Below are positions 46,921 through 58,530 of a stretch of DNA of 64,000 bases, in pieces. The DNA comes from Siphonodentalium dalli (lineage: Eukaryota > Mollusca > Scaphopoda > Gadilida > Siphonodentaliidae): positions 82,620,324 to 82,684,323 of the forward strand of contig CP136061.1 of assembly GCA_032622095.1 (NCBI GenBank). Reading direction: 5' to 3'. The notes beneath the pieces are model-generated. The model worked only from the letters and a program-made list of their open reading frames with translations, searched no databases and was not told the origin of the DNA. A program made the translations under genes and the position numbers. The stretch's first letter is position 1; the number at the start of each line of letters is the position of its first letter.

Positions 46921-48300
46921 TAGAAGAGACTACCAATATGATGACCTGTGCCGCCCTAGAATGTTCACCAAAAGGAAGAATAAGAACAACCCAAAACTAA
47001 ATGTTTGGATCCATCCGAATATCAATTACCATCAACAGCTAGACAACCACCACCGACATGTATGAACCTCCATACAGGACCTCAACCACCCTACCATACA
47101 CATCCAGCACCGCAGACACACCCAGGTCAATGGGGACGAGGAAGAACGGAATATAGACACAACAGTAGAGTAAGACAGATAGCTCAGATTAGCAACACCT
47201 GGAGAACAGTGTTATCCCAAGACATGACCACATCTTCAAGCTATCAGCAGCCTTTTTTGTGCCAAAACAGCATCTCAAACAACCGAAGATAACAGCGGAT
47301 AACGAGCCAAATGGAGTGTCATTGAAACAAACTGAACTGCGCATACTGACATACAACTGCAAAAACATCAAATCATGCGCATTAACATTCAAGAATCTAC
47401 TAAACCATGCTGCCTTTTTCCTTATAAAAGAACACTGGCTATACCGCTTCGAACTTAAGCTACTGAATGAACTACACGCTGATATATCCGGAGCTGGAAA
47501 AGCGGTCGACTTTCTACATCCTCTAACACCAGTCATCCTTCCAAGAGGATACGGCAGAGTAGCATGCGTATGGAACAGATCTATTGATAAATACATTCGA
47601 GTAATTCCTGACGGAAACATAGGACTACAATGTATTGAGCTGCTATTTGCTGAATCACTACTTATAATAAGTATATATATATGCCCATCACTACCAATGC
47701 ACTACCGAATGAATATGAAGATGAAGAAATCCTTGACCAGATTCGTGAGATATACAACAAATACACCGATACACAAACGATGTACCCATTTGAAATCGAA
47801 AAATATCGGGAAAACATTCGTTAATGTTAAGGAGTCTACCACCTACCCAAGAAGCTGAGAGTCCCGTATGATCTTATAAAATCTCATCAAAGACAACTAA
47901 ACAGCAATAACCAGAGTCAAGAATCAAGTGGGATAAAGTAGACGTACTCCTATACCAAGATCTATTTGATAATAAAAATGACCAGGTCCCACGTTAGCCA
48001 CTGGGACAGAGTAGAACATGCACTAGAAGAGACTACCAACATGGTGACCTGTGCCGCCCTAGAATGTGCGCCAAAACCAAGAATAACCTCCACACAGGAC
48101 GTCAACCACCCTACCATACTCATCAAGCACCGCAGATAAACCCAGGTCAATGGAGACGAGGAAGTACGGAATATAGACACAACAGTAGAGTACGACAGAT
48201 AGCTCAGATTAGCAACACCTGGAGAATAGTGTTATCCCAAGACATGACCACATATTCAAGCTATCAGCAGACAACTAAACAGCAATAACCAGAGTCAAGT
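46921..48300 (+). repeat. Internal duplication within the LINE
   Basis: Blocks CACCGCAGACACACCCAGG, GACGAGGAAG(A/T)ACGGAATAT and CAGATAGCTCAGATTAGCAA at 47,100-47,250 recur at about 48,130-48,270. A GACTACCAA(T/C)ATG-led block at 46,930 recurs at about 48,027 and 48,402. The duplicated blocks split the region between endonuclease and RT. Confidence 0.7.
47259..47858 (+). pseudogene. LINE APE-type endonuclease fragment
   Basis: The frame opens with LRILTYNCKNIKS, the first APE-like endonuclease motif, then LIKEHWLYRFEL (the catalytic Glu motif), then GRVACVWNRSI and a LLIISIYICPS strand. These match the first half of non-LTR endonucleases. The later catalytic motifs (GDFN and SDH types) are not seen before the frame degenerates at about 47,850, so the domain is incomplete. 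Confidence 0.75.
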
Positions 48301-48450
48301 GGGATAAAGTAGACGTACTCCCATACCAAGATCTACTTGGTAAGAAAATGACAAAGTCACACGTTAACCGCTGGCACAGAGTAGAAAATGCACTATAAGA
48401 GACTACCAACATGACTACCAAAACGAAGAATAAGAACAACCCAAAAACTA

Positions 48451-50300
48451 ATGGTTTGGAATGAAGATATTTCGGCAAAGTTACATCTGTACCGCAGAGT
48501 ATACAAGGAGTTGAGAGATGCAGGAAACCCGAATGAGGGTACACTTTTTCATAACAAAAAAGATGCTAGGAAAGAATTCCGCTTTGAAGTCAACAAAGCA
48601 CTGTGTGTACGCAACCAAGATCTTCGAGCAAAAGTCTTAGGTGTGGGAGAGACGGACAGAATTCAAATGTTCAACCTCACCGGAGACAACGAGGAACGTC
48701 ACACCAATTATATCTGACATCCATGTCGATGGCAAAACATTATCTGATAATATATTCAACGGATGGTCACTACACTTCAGCGAATTGGCAAACATCAACG
48801 ATCACGACTACAACTTTAACTTCCCCAAACAATGCCTTGATTATTACTACATCATAAAATCGAATAGCTCTCCTGACTCTGTACCAACCATTGGAGTAAA
48901 TGAGTTAAGAAAGATTTTATCAACAATGAAGAAGGGAAAAGGTTCAAAACACTAGACAAAAGTGGCTTGAACATCGAACACTAAGTCTTCATCTACGCCT
49001 CTGATAGATTACTCTCTAATATTGCCTCGAGTATCAACAAAATACTGGAAGATTGCGAGATACCATGAAAATTGGAGTAATCACACCAGTCTTCAAACAG
49101 AAAGGCGACAAATGTAACTCAACTACGATCGCAGTCAACTGCAAGTCCTCATCACCTGTGCGCACCACTACAGCCAGCTCCATAGCTATCCATAGATATC
49201 CATTACAACCCCAGAAGAGCGTAACAGTCGAAATCAATCCACTCAACCGAGCTAAAAACAACAATAATTACACCTTGAGTATCATGCTGACTGCAGATAC
49301 TGCTCCACATTTGGGAATAATCCGATCCACCAGCATCGAAAAGACGAAAAGAGAAACAGTTGGTAATAACATTAAAAAAAAAGTAAATGCTCTTGATCCA
49401 ATCAGCTGTTTACATCTATACCAGACTTACGTTGTTCTTGTACTGCTGTATGGTTGTGAAGTCCTACAACCGCAAGGATCCAACCTACTTGACCTTGAGA
49501 TGTTCAAGAAAAAAAAACTCTTAAGAGAATAATGTATCTACCAACCAGAGCAGCTGATCTTGCTACCTACATCCTCTCTGGAATACTCCCTATTGAAGCC
49601 CAGTTGGACATCCGGATACTCTGCCTCTACTACGTCGTCTGTACAGATGATACCAGCCTTGAAAAACAGATTGCTGAACGTCAAATCACAATCAAATCTG
49701 CCGACAGCTCCAGCTGGTTTGTAGCTACAAGTAGACTGATGCTGAAATATGACACCAGATGCAAGAGACCTACATCACAGCCCATTCTCCAAAACACAAT
49801 GGAAAAACCTGACTAAAAACGCTGTTTCCAAATACAAGACAAACAACATTTCTGAGCAAGCCAGCATCTCTATAAGCCTCACACACCTGAGTACCCACGC
49901 TTTCCAGCCTGGTAAACCACATTCAATACTTAAAGCTGACATCAACCCAGAAAAAGCGGCTGCAATGCTTGATATTCGACTACAACTAGCAACAATGATC
50001 TACAACCTAGAAAGCCGTTATTTCACCAAGACAAAGAACGGAAAGTATGCAGACTTTGAGGAGAAGAAGACGAGGACACACATCACTTCCTTCTGACCTG
50101 CTCAACTCTAAAGATACCAGAGAGAAAGAAACAACTCTGCTCACATATAAATACCAACTACTATGCTCTGCCGATTTTGCCCGACTCGATGATAAACAGA
50201 AGATACAAGCCATCTTAGATGTCACTAAACTAGATCCTTCCATTAAAACAATCAGCAGTATGTTTAACCTGCAGCCAACCGATACGGCTACCTGATGCAC
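48451..50300 (+). pseudogene. LINE reverse-transcriptase remnants
   Basis: Pieces lie in several frames: a linker with ARKEFR (48,451-48,717), a HFSELAN region (48,641-48,955), an early RT piece GVITPVFKQKGDK (49,053 on), a thumb-like piece with HLGIIRS, and LYQTYVVLVLLYGCEV, followed by LPIEAQLDIRIL in the next frame (49,532 on). A C-terminal piece runs to about 50,295. The stretch that should carry the catalytic YxDD motif is absent between the early RT piece and HLGIIRS. The copy is dead. Confidence 0.75.
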
Positions 50301-50534
50301 TGCTCCAGACAGAAGAGATTCTTCGACCTTGCCAGAGAAACACGAACTCGCAAAAGGATTAATGTAATCCAGGCACACAGGTAACTATTTTATTCAGTTA
50401 TTGACATATTTCAAGCTGGTTTCGGGGAAAACTTGTACATATGAACCCCATATGGATGTACATATTTGAGTAATTTTAACTACCTGTTTACTCCTAAAGG
50501 AGGTTGCTCATATGTGAGCGTAAAGAAGAAGTAA

Positions 50535-50676
50535 GTTAACAGTAACCACTATTGTTCGTTAGCTAAACAACACGTTTTAAAACCAAGAACATATTCGAGA
50601 TATAATCAATATTAATCGATAGAAGCATTTCCTGACAGGGGTCTTTGATTCATATCTATAATTATCCACCCCTTAA
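50535..50676. mobile_element. MITE family B, right part of the split copy
   Basis: It resumes with GTTAACAGTAACCACTATTG, continues through ATCAATATTAATCGATAGAA and GACAGGGGTCTTTGATTCAT, then has a small deletion and ends at TTAA (50,673-50,676). Confidence 0.75.
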
Positions 50677-50689
50677 CTAACACTAATTC

Positions 50690-51390
50690 TGATTGGGCAA
50701 AAGCCGTCACATGATAATCCGGGAAAAGGTCATATTGGACTCAATCGAGTCCAATATTACTTTTTTTTATCGGGACTCCATGACGTCACGAAGTAACTCT
50801 ATTGCCAAATGAATCGGTGAAATTGTGATGCGCGCGCAGTACTCTGGTGGAATCAGCAGACGTTTCAATTCCGCATTGAGGTGCTTTTGTCACTTCCGTG
50901 TTTACTGTTCCAAATCGTGCTTTCTGGTGATCATTACAGGCTTGTATAGAGAATCAAGTGCCGACAAATACCAAAAATAACCACAAAAGTTTTATTCCCA
51001 AAATTTTGATAAACATACAGATGGATAAAAACATGTCATTATACAATGTTGTGCACAGTATGTGTTTTTCTTGTACTCGTCAATGTTTTGATGAAAACTT
51101 ATATTGGAATCGACATGCCAATATGACTTTTCACCACAACCTGGACTTGTACAAGAAAAACGCATACTGTACACACCATTGTATAATACAAAATTGTCAA
51201 GTCACAAGTAGAAACAGCCAATCACCGTTCAGTGTTAGAATCGAGGTCAGGTCATAATGAATATTAAAATGAGGACCTCGATTCTAACACTGAGCGGTGA
51301 TTAGCTGTTTCTACTATGTCAGTCATAGAAAGGTCAGGTCACAATGAATAATTAAAATTAGGAACTTTGTGACTTGACAATTTGTTTTAA
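50690..51390. repeat. Foldback region: nested inverted repeats
   Basis: Three inverted structures lie together: a palindrome around 50,735-50,752 (TTGGACTCAATCGAGTCCAA core); a diverged inverted repeat over about 50,960-51,180, whose two strands encode similar Cys/His/Tyr-rich peptides; and a longer hairpin whose arms begin AAATTGTCAAGTCAC (51,191) and end with its complement near 51,377. Within the last, GATTCTAACACTGA blocks face each other around about 51,262. A duplicated AGGTCAGGTCA block lies inside. Probably a complex foldback transposon. Confidence 0.65.
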
Positions 51391-51399
51391 AGTTGGAAT

Positions 51400-51922
51400 T
51401 ATCGACAGATTTCTCCTCTATAGAAATTGTTTACTGACGATCTGTTGATTTGTATGAGTAAATAAATTATTAGCCGACAAGAAATCACTGAGCGCTAAAC
51501 GTTTAGTTGATCGTTTGGCCGATTTTTAATTATAGTAAGCCGCGCGGGGGTGAAGTTAGAAGAAGATTTCCGACATTTTGTTCTGAGCCGGATCAAAATG
51601 AAAATTTACGGTCTTCGGAGACAATATTCGGTGGTTAAAAAATTATCAAATGCTATGTATATGAATGGTTTTGATGGGAGTTTGTGGTATTGATTGAAAG
51701 ATGAATTCTTCGCCGATACATCCGTGGTTATATCTGTGGTATTACTGGTGTGAATGAGCTATATTTGATCGATCGGCGAGTGATGGTAAAAAGGTGAATT
51801 TCTACAGTTACCCTTGTGTTATTATTATACCATTAGCGTGAAGCAGGCGCGTATATAGCAGCGGCGTATATGGGCAGCGCAAAAGGGGGGCGGACAGCGG
51901 AGCGCGTTACAGGCCCCTGTGA
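51400..51922. other. Intergenic DNA, no gene seen
   Basis: No supported feature. Confidence 0.4.
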
Positions 51923-52078
51923 TATTAATTGATAGAAGCCTTTCCGGACAGGGGTCTTCAGTTCATATTTATTATTTTATACCCACGCAACTATTTCAAA
52001 TTTGTTATGTAAAGAGATAATCCATTAGCCAAAGAAATAGTAATTTAGGAGCGTCTTATCGGATTGAGTACCTTTAAC
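51923..52078. mobile_element. MITE family B right arm joined to a family C right end
   Basis: From ATATTAATTGATAGAAGCC to GAGATAATCCATT (51,925-52,025) is a solo right arm of family B. It is followed at once by GCCAAAGAAATAGTAATTTA and CGGATTGAGTACCTTTAA, the right end of family C. The left portions of both are missing. Confidence 0.65.
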
Positions 52079-52170
52079 AATCTTAGGTCAAATTATACAA
52101 CCAACAGCACATTTATTGCTGCAGACACACATAAACAGTTTGTGGGAAACCCGAATGATTTAAGCTGAAT

Positions 52171-52189
52171 GGGGGGGGGGGGGGGGGGG
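52171..52189 (+). repeat. Poly-G tract, 19 bases
   Basis: An uninterrupted run of 19 G. Similar runs occur at 54,460-54,470, 54,596-54,609 and 55,481-55,492. Assemblies are often wrong in length here. Confidence 0.8.
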
Positions 52190-53059
52190 TCACTCAACAA
52201 AAATAGAAGGTGCTGAAGTGTACATTGTTTGTGATCGGCACTGATGCAGTTACTTGATATGTGTTCCTAAAAGTCTGGCGCCCATCAGCAGTTCTTTTTC
52301 GGTACATTTTAATTTTCCTTGGAACGTAAACAATTATTCTCCAACAGAAATCGTAGCAGACATGAAACTAAAAGTCATTTAGAACGAGAATTGAAAACAT
52401 GTGTACCCTTCAGCACATTTTCAAAACCTGTGTACCCTTCAGCACTGTTTTTGGTGAGAATGACCCCTTCAGTATGATTTACCCTTATTCACACAAAACG
52501 CCTCACTGTCTTTACCTATAACTGTTCTTATATACAACTGACAGAAATTATTGTGTCATGAATAATTTGGCCGACACAGCCATTCTTTTAACTAAGTGAG
52601 GCAAGGTCACATTTGAGGGTGACGTTTGTTACCCATGTTGTTTAATTTATTGTTATATGTAAAATTCCAAAATTGAAGTCGTACGGGGTATGGTTACTTT
52701 TATTACAGATATAGAGCACTTTCAAAGTTCAAATATCACATCCACCTAGCAGGGACAGCCCGGTGGTCCCAGACACGAGGACATTAATGTACAAATTCTA
52801 CCCCTTCGATTGAACAAAACCATTTCGTACTGCACCTAGAATCTGGACTATGTTTACAAACCAATTATTATTGGATGACGTCCAACATGGTTTGCATGTT
52901 GGTTGTTAGATTGCAATTTTAATCAACGCTTCGGGAACACATTGTAGGGAAATATATGTTAGTTCTACCCTACCAATGTGATATAGACAGTTTCAGTCAT
53001 CGTAATGGGTTGTTTATGTCTCATCAGGATACGGGTGTAGTGAATGCTTTACCATTACA
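52190..53059. other. Intergenic DNA, no gene seen
   Basis: No supported gene. A short duplication (GTGTACCCTTCAGCAC) occurs near 52,401 and 52,430. Confidence 0.4.
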
Positions 53060-53137
53060 TCGATGTATAGTGTGAATCCTCTTGTGTAGACTCAAGGTTC
53101 CCGACTGCTGAAATGTTTTATATCAAATATCACATTG
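53060..53137 (-). pseudogene. Degenerate ninth finger after the stop
   Basis: On the minus strand the finger pattern continues in frame past the gene's TAA. It has a second stop replacing the second Cys (TGA), then an F..SG..L..HK-IH-like remainder. Two stops in one finger show loss of constraint. Confidence 0.7.
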
Positions 53138-53863
53138 TTACGGGCGATCACCGGTGTGGTTCATCTTATGTCTCATTAGGTCGCTTGTTGTGGTGAGTGA
53201 TTTCCCGCAAATATCACATTGATACGGCCGGTCACCGGTGTGGGTTCTCTTATGGCACGTCAGATGGCTTGATTTAGTAAATGATTTCCCGCATATATCG
53301 CATTCATATGGCTTGTCTCCGGTGTGAATCCTCTTATGTTCAGTCAATTGTGCCGATACAGTGAACGATTTTTCACAAATATCGCATTGATACGGTTGAT
53401 CTCCGGTGTGGATTCTTTTATGTCTCGTCCGATCGCTTGAACGACTGAATGCTTTCCCGCATATATCACATTGATAAGGGCGGACACCAGAGTGAATTCT
53501 CTTATGCATCTTCAGGTCACCTGATTTAGTAAATGATTTTGTACAAATGTCGCATTGATATGGCTTCTCTCCTGTGTGAATTCTCTTGTGTTCGATCAAA
53601 TTACCAAACTGCGTGAACGATTTTTGACAAATACCACATTCATATGGTCGATCTCCGGAGTGAGTTCTTTTATGTGCCATCAGATTACCTGAGTGATTAA
53701 ATGATTTACCGCATATATCGCATTCACATGGCTTGTCTCCCGAGTGAATTTTTTTATGTCTCATCAGACTACTTGAATGATTGAATGCTTTCTCGCATAT
53801 ATCGCAAGGATACGGTTGACCGCTGGTGTGGGTCATCTTCTGACCAATTAATGAGCTTGACAT
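53138..53863 (-). CDS. C2H2 zinc-finger protein, 8 fingers
   Basis: The first in-frame ATG is at 53,863; stop TAA at 53,138-53,140, about 241 residues. Eight complete C2H2 fingers follow a short Ser-rich N-terminus, with mixed linkers (SGDKPCE, SGDRPYE, TGEKPYQ, SGVRPYQ, TGDQPYQ). The linkers are more varied and closer to the metazoan TGEKP consensus than in the other arrays, so it is probably an older lineage of fingers. The stop falls at PY in a linker (TAT to TAA). No other domain. Likely nuclear DNA-binding protein. The frame is open upstream to 53,947, so a longer product or an upstream exon is possible. Confidence 0.7.
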   Translation of the reverse strand: MSSSLIGQKMTHTSGQPYPCDICEKAFNHSSSLMRHKKIHSGDKPCECDICGKSFNHSGNLMAHKRTHSGDRPYECGICQKSFTQFGNLIEHKRIHTGEKPYQCDICTKSFTKSGDLKMHKRIHSGVRPYQCDICGKAFSRSSDRTRHKRIHTGDQPYQCDICEKSFTVSAQLTEHKRIHTGDKPYECDICGKSFTKSSHLTCHKRTHTGDRPYQCDICGKSLTTTSDLMRHKMNHTGDRP

Positions 53864-53949
53864 GGAAATAATTTTGTTCGAATATCGCAATGGTATAAAA
53901 ATATTCAATTTTCCCCAAACAAATGGTCGATTGAGTCTGCAATTCAATT

Positions 53950-54450
53950 ATACTTCATTACAATATTTGGAGATCTATGGTCGGAAATTGGAGCCAAGTG
54001 AGTAGTTCCACACAAATATCAGACAATGGCAATAAGAATAACCATCGAACAGGAATCTGTAAATGTACGGTAATCGTGTTACGAGATGATTCTTCCGGAT
54101 AATATTAATAAATAGGCTGTAATATATCAGTGGCGAAGTTTCAAAGACGACTCAATACCTTGCCACAATAATACGGTCAGCGTATGCTGGTTAATATAAC
54201 TAATTAACATCTCCAAAGAGAACATACAATGGCCAAAAATGAGCAAACGTTGTAAAATTGATTTCTTGTTCTTTTGTTTCCGGCGTCAGAATATATTTAG
54301 TACTGATTAATGGATATATGTATTGAACGTTCAATTCCGTTTGCTTTCAGTCGCGCTGGCGACTTTGTGCAATGCTTGTTTTGTTTGGGGTTTATTGTCG
54401 TTTCAATGAATAGAACATTTCACGAGGTGATCACAGAGACGTGGCGACAG
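53950..54450. other. Intergenic DNA upstream of the minus-strand zinc-finger gene
   Basis: The promoter should lie here, but no specific element can be supported. Confidence 0.4.
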
Positions 54451-54469
54451 AGGGTTTTTGGGGGGGGGG

Positions 54470-55340
54470 GAGGTCTCACCCCCCTCAAAATTTTCAACAG
54501 TTGGAAATTTCATACCTGTCTAAACATTAGTTGGAAATTTCACACCAACAATAGGTTTAATATGTTCTTGTAGTTTGATTTTCAAACTATTTATTGGGGG
54601 GGGGGGGGGTAATTGTTCTTGGACCAATATTTGCATATTTTCCCACTTTGTCAAAATTTTGGTTTGAAATGGTCATCAGTTGGAAAGTTTCCAACCTTAG
54701 GGGAGGTGACAGGTTGGAAATTTCCAACATTTGGAAAGCTTGTGCATGGTCCCGTGGCCAGTCAAAAACTGCTAGTTAATTTAAGAAAACAATATTGTCA
54801 TACATTTGGTCAACATTGTCATTGGAATTGTCATCAGTAACTGTTGGAAATTTTCCAACCTAAGTGGGGGTGTCAGGTTTGAAATTTCCAACTCTAGGAA
54901 GGCTTGAAGCTAGTCTATTGATACTAGGATTTTGCGATTTTATTGTTCAGATTTCAAAATTTTCACACACCAGGCCGAACCATGGTCGCCCCGGTGTGTC
55001 ATTGTCCCTCACCGTGGCCAATACAAAACTACCAATTAGTTTAACAAAACAATATTTTACTACATTTGGTCAAACTTGTGGACTGAAATAGTCATCAGTT
55101 GGAGAATTTTCCAATCTGAGGGGGAATATGAGGTTTGAAATTTCCAACACTAGGAAAGCTTCAGCTGAGGCCACTCTAGATGCAAGGATTTGCGATTTTC
55201 TTGTATATTTTTCAAAATGTTCTCAAACCGGGCCGAACAACTACGGTCAGCCTGGTATATCCTGGTCTCCTCCCCGTAGCCGTGTGCATTTGCCTGGAGT
55301 TAGACCACCAGATGTTAGGATTTATGCAATTTTTCAGGTT
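54470..55340 (+). repeat. Imperfect tandem repeat, about 260-bp period
   Basis: Blocks AACAAAACAATATT..ACATTTGGTCAA, CATCAGT..GTTGGA, AGGTTTGAAATTTCCAACA and CGGGCCGAAC recur at about 260-bp offsets (for example 54,776/55,036 and 54,832/55,092). A first partial copy starts near 54,500. Short TTGGAAATTTCCAA palindromic pieces are scattered through it. Confidence 0.65.
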
Positions 55341-55449
55341 AAAATATCTTAATGTTCTCATACCGGGAATATAGAACCGTTGTTTATGAATATATAGGAT
55401 ATTAGGCCTGAGCACTGATGGTGCAAATGGAATTATGGAATTATGCAAA

Positions 55450-55764
55450 CTTGTGCTTGGTCTGATTCTGATTCAAGGAGGGGGGGGGGGGGTGCAGTTG
55501 GAATTCCCCCAAGGTGGACACCCCCAACGGAAACCCTCTAGCCACGTCCCTTCCCTGATCAGTTTTATTGATAGAATAAAATAGAATATTTGTAGTTGCG
55601 AATCACGGCGCCTTAAACGGCTGAATGATCGTTATAGCGATCAGAATAATAATGAAACACAAAAACAAGTGAATGATTGGTAATATAACAAGTACAATTG
55701 GATAATTAAAAACAAAGACATATATTATATGTAACAACTATATATTTATGTCAATCGTGGGCAA
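55450..55764. other. G-rich then AT-rich spacer, no gene seen
   Basis: It includes the G12 run at 55,481-55,492. Confidence 0.4.
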
Positions 55765-55843
55765 TTAAAGGTCGATTATCTCTTTGTAAACATGTGTTAT
55801 ATAGTTGCCTGGGTATAAAATATTAGATCTGAATCGAATACCA
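55765..55843 (+). mobile_element. MITE family B, left-arm fragment
   Basis: It starts TTAAAGGTCGATTATCTC, continues through GTAAACATGTGTTATATAGT and GGGTATAAAATATTAGATCT, and breaks off at GAATCGAATACC. It is followed directly by a GC-rich AAGGACGGATCCAATGGGGG start that looks like the end of another, unassigned element. Confidence 0.7.
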
Positions 55844-57060
55844 AGGACGGATCCAATGGGGGCGCAACCGGCCCGCCCCCCCCTATTTCGCCAGAGTAAG
55901 GAATTTTTGTGAGGTGTCCTGGCGTCATTTGTCTCAGGGCGCCCAAAGATTCCGCACTGAATATTGCTAACATTCATGCAAATACAGCAGTTTACATTAC
56001 TCAAACGTATACAGTTATTTTAACTTAAATTACTTCAATTTGGTAATATGTATAGCCATGCAAGGGGCTAATCCAACATCACGGTTGGACGTGAGGTCCT
56101 TGGACGGCCGAGCGTCTCGTATTCAGGTCTATGTTCCATGTTTTCGTTGATATGATTATTGTTATTGGTCCTTGAATCAAGCGGTATAAATATAGTGGGG
56201 GTTCTAGCATATGTATATGTAATTACATGACAATGCACACAATGGACTCCCGCCAGCTTTGAACTATCTTTGCATGAGTAATGGTCCCAGCAATGATTAT
56301 ACCCTTGAGAGTATTGCTGGTCTGACGAACACATTTAGAAACCGAGAGTAGCTAAATATTGTTGATACATGTATAAAGCTTTAAGAGATGACTAAGCTGT
56401 TCCACTTTGGGTTCCATATTATTAAAGGGGGAATGTACCATAAATTATAAATTCGACCATTTATGGGGCAATCTCCTTTTATACTCAACATAATGTATGC
56501 AACAAAATTGTATGCATGAATTTGAGCCATGGGTGAGTACAAAATACACTCATGTGCTCTGTGAATGGTGCATATTACACATGTGTATGTTTTATTTGTT
56601 ACCCAATAAACAATTAGTAGTAGTAGGTAATTATAATGAAAATGAATTTATAAACCTCTTTGGGTTCCTTATTTTTAAATACCCGTGGCGGTTTGAAGTC
56701 TGAAATAATGCTCTTTGTTACATACATGCCGGTTCTCTTCTGGGGATCAACGTATGTATGTCAATAAATACGTCAAACACCTTGATGCGGTCCCGACATT
56801 TCTTTGATATGCAACAATAAAGAGCGTTATTTATTAGTCCATTCCCGATACGAAAAATACAGAGCGTGTGTCTCATTTCTGTGCGCAAATTTAAACAGCT
56901 GGAATATTGCTATGGAATTGGCCAATTTTTTCAGAGTATATAGATGTGTAGATCGGTATTTAGTGTATTTATCGATATATTCGTTTAAATCTAAAGAAAA
57001 GGGCATTTATTATCAGCTCAAAAGATATGATTGTGGGAAATTGATTTGACCCAATAATTA
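55844..57060. other. Intergenic DNA, no gene seen
   Basis: A GC-rich patch at about 55,845-55,890 may be the end of a further mobile element. An ATAAAGAGCGT 11-mer is at 56,817, with a one-mismatch copy at 56,857. Confidence 0.4.
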
Positions 57061-57068
57061 AGTAATTA

Positions 57069-57256
57069 TACACCCAAATGTTCGGGTACTAAAATCGCCC
57101 ACCGCAGAAGGGACATTAATATTGGGTAAATTGTTACCCCTGCGTTGAGTAAAAACATTGCACAGCCTTGGGTAACATTTACCCAACGTTCGCGTGGTGC
57201 TATCTGCTACATGCACCATTGTGTTGTGTTTACCCAACGCGATTTTGAGTGTATGA
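57069..57256. mobile_element. Small MITE-like element with TACCCAA motifs
   Basis: The ends TACACCCAAA and TTTTGAGTGTA, with inner AAAATCGC and GCGATTTT, are inverted, and the interior has several face-to-face GGGTAA and TTACCC blocks. About 190 bp. No coding capacity. Termini are imperfect, so the call is tentative. Confidence 0.4.
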
Positions 57257-57729
57257 CAGACTATATATAATATAATACACTGGCACATGATATATAATTC
57301 TGCACCAGCGCAACTCCAGTCATGAAATGGTTAAAGATCAACCGCCCGATTTGACACCAAATTAGTCAAACTTTCCAAATATGTATCAGCTTATGTATAC
57401 AAGACAAAAGAAAACTACTAACAATCACAGTAATTTTATATGGCACAAGCATCGCGAAAATCCACAAGGGAATCCATCAGTTTTACGTTGAAAACTAGTA
57501 TAAACGATCATAATTTTTCAGAGACGATCATGGCAAAAATTCAAAACGTGTTAAATTCCCCCTTATGAAGACGATATCTGACCATCAGAACTCATTTTTA
57601 ATTTATTTATATTAATATATTTAATGTGTTCATTGACACGATCTATATATTTTCTGTTCTAGAAAACGTACAAATGGTATATGTGTGGTGTCAACAACAA
57701 CACCAACAACAACAACAACAACCTTTCCT

Positions 57730-58530
57730 ATACGAAATGGATTCTACCATTCAGTTATACATTGGACTAGTCCATCATTCATTTGGAGGGGTGTTCAGAA
57801 AAAAATAGCAGAGACAGACAAACATAAACTAATACACCAGCATAATGATTCATATTAACTGGTGGGAAATGTTAAGATAAAAAGTTCAACAATTTGTTGA
57901 ACTTATTATCTGAACATTTTTTAAGGAAACTACTCGTCAATGAGTATTTGGTATAGGAAGGGTTAATGTTGCATGGTGCATATCACTTATTTTGACGAAA
58001 AACTTACAAGCCGGTCGTGTCCGTGTATTCCCCGAAAACCACACTTGTTACCTTAAAAATACCCCGTACGTGTGGGTGAGCTTAGCGACATGTATGACAT
58101 GTACGATAATATTATTACCAGGAACACGTGCACTGGATTGCCCTGGATTGAGATCATCCGTGTTAATATGCTTCCCAGAATGCATCTTGTATACAATGTA
58201 CTCAAGTCAAGTACACACTTGAGAACTTACGTCACGACAACGATGGTGTATCCTGCATCTAATCAGCTTTATGTTAACCCTGTCTCTACTAAATGGATTC
58301 TCCCATCAGTGATAAATGTATACACCGGAATGGTCTACTAGTCATCTAGAGGGATGTTCAAAAATATAAGCAGACACCATATACTATTAATTGCAGATTG
58401 ATTCATATTCATTGGTAGATAATACGATAATATGTTTAATGACATTTATTTTGTTGAATTTATTATCTGAAAACTACTTAAGGCAACTAAACTCGTCAAT
58501 GATCATTTAGTATAAAAACGGTTAAAGCCA
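57730..58530 (+). repeat. Diverged direct repeat, about 550-bp offset
   Basis: 57,735-57,970 resembles 58,285-58,530 in order: AAATGGATTCT, GGACTAGTC or GGTCTACTAGTC, GAGGG(A/G)TGTTCA, TGATTCATATT, GTTGAA(C/T)TTATTATCTGA, and CTCGTCAATGA. Many substitutions. The intervening sequence has no supported gene. Confidence 0.55.

Larger units (their letters stand above)
45633..50534 (+). mobile_element. Decayed 4.9-kb LINE inserted into MITE family B
   Basis: The insertion is bounded by GTTAACA at 45,626-45,632 and 50,535-50,541, a 7-bp target site duplication. The uninterrupted MITE at 25,781 has one GTTAACA at the same point. Inside, in order: an ORF1-like frame, a PHD-finger frame, an APE-type endonuclease frame, RT linker pieces and an RT C-terminus. 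All are in broken or shifting frames, and no active-site YxDD box is visible. Internal duplications (46,921-47,300 with 48,000-48,300) enlarge it. Confidence 0.8.

Noticed and set aside
50958..51257. Cys/His-rich 99-codon ORF with a similar ORF on the other strand
   Set aside because: The similarity arises from an inverted repeat; no start context or domain.
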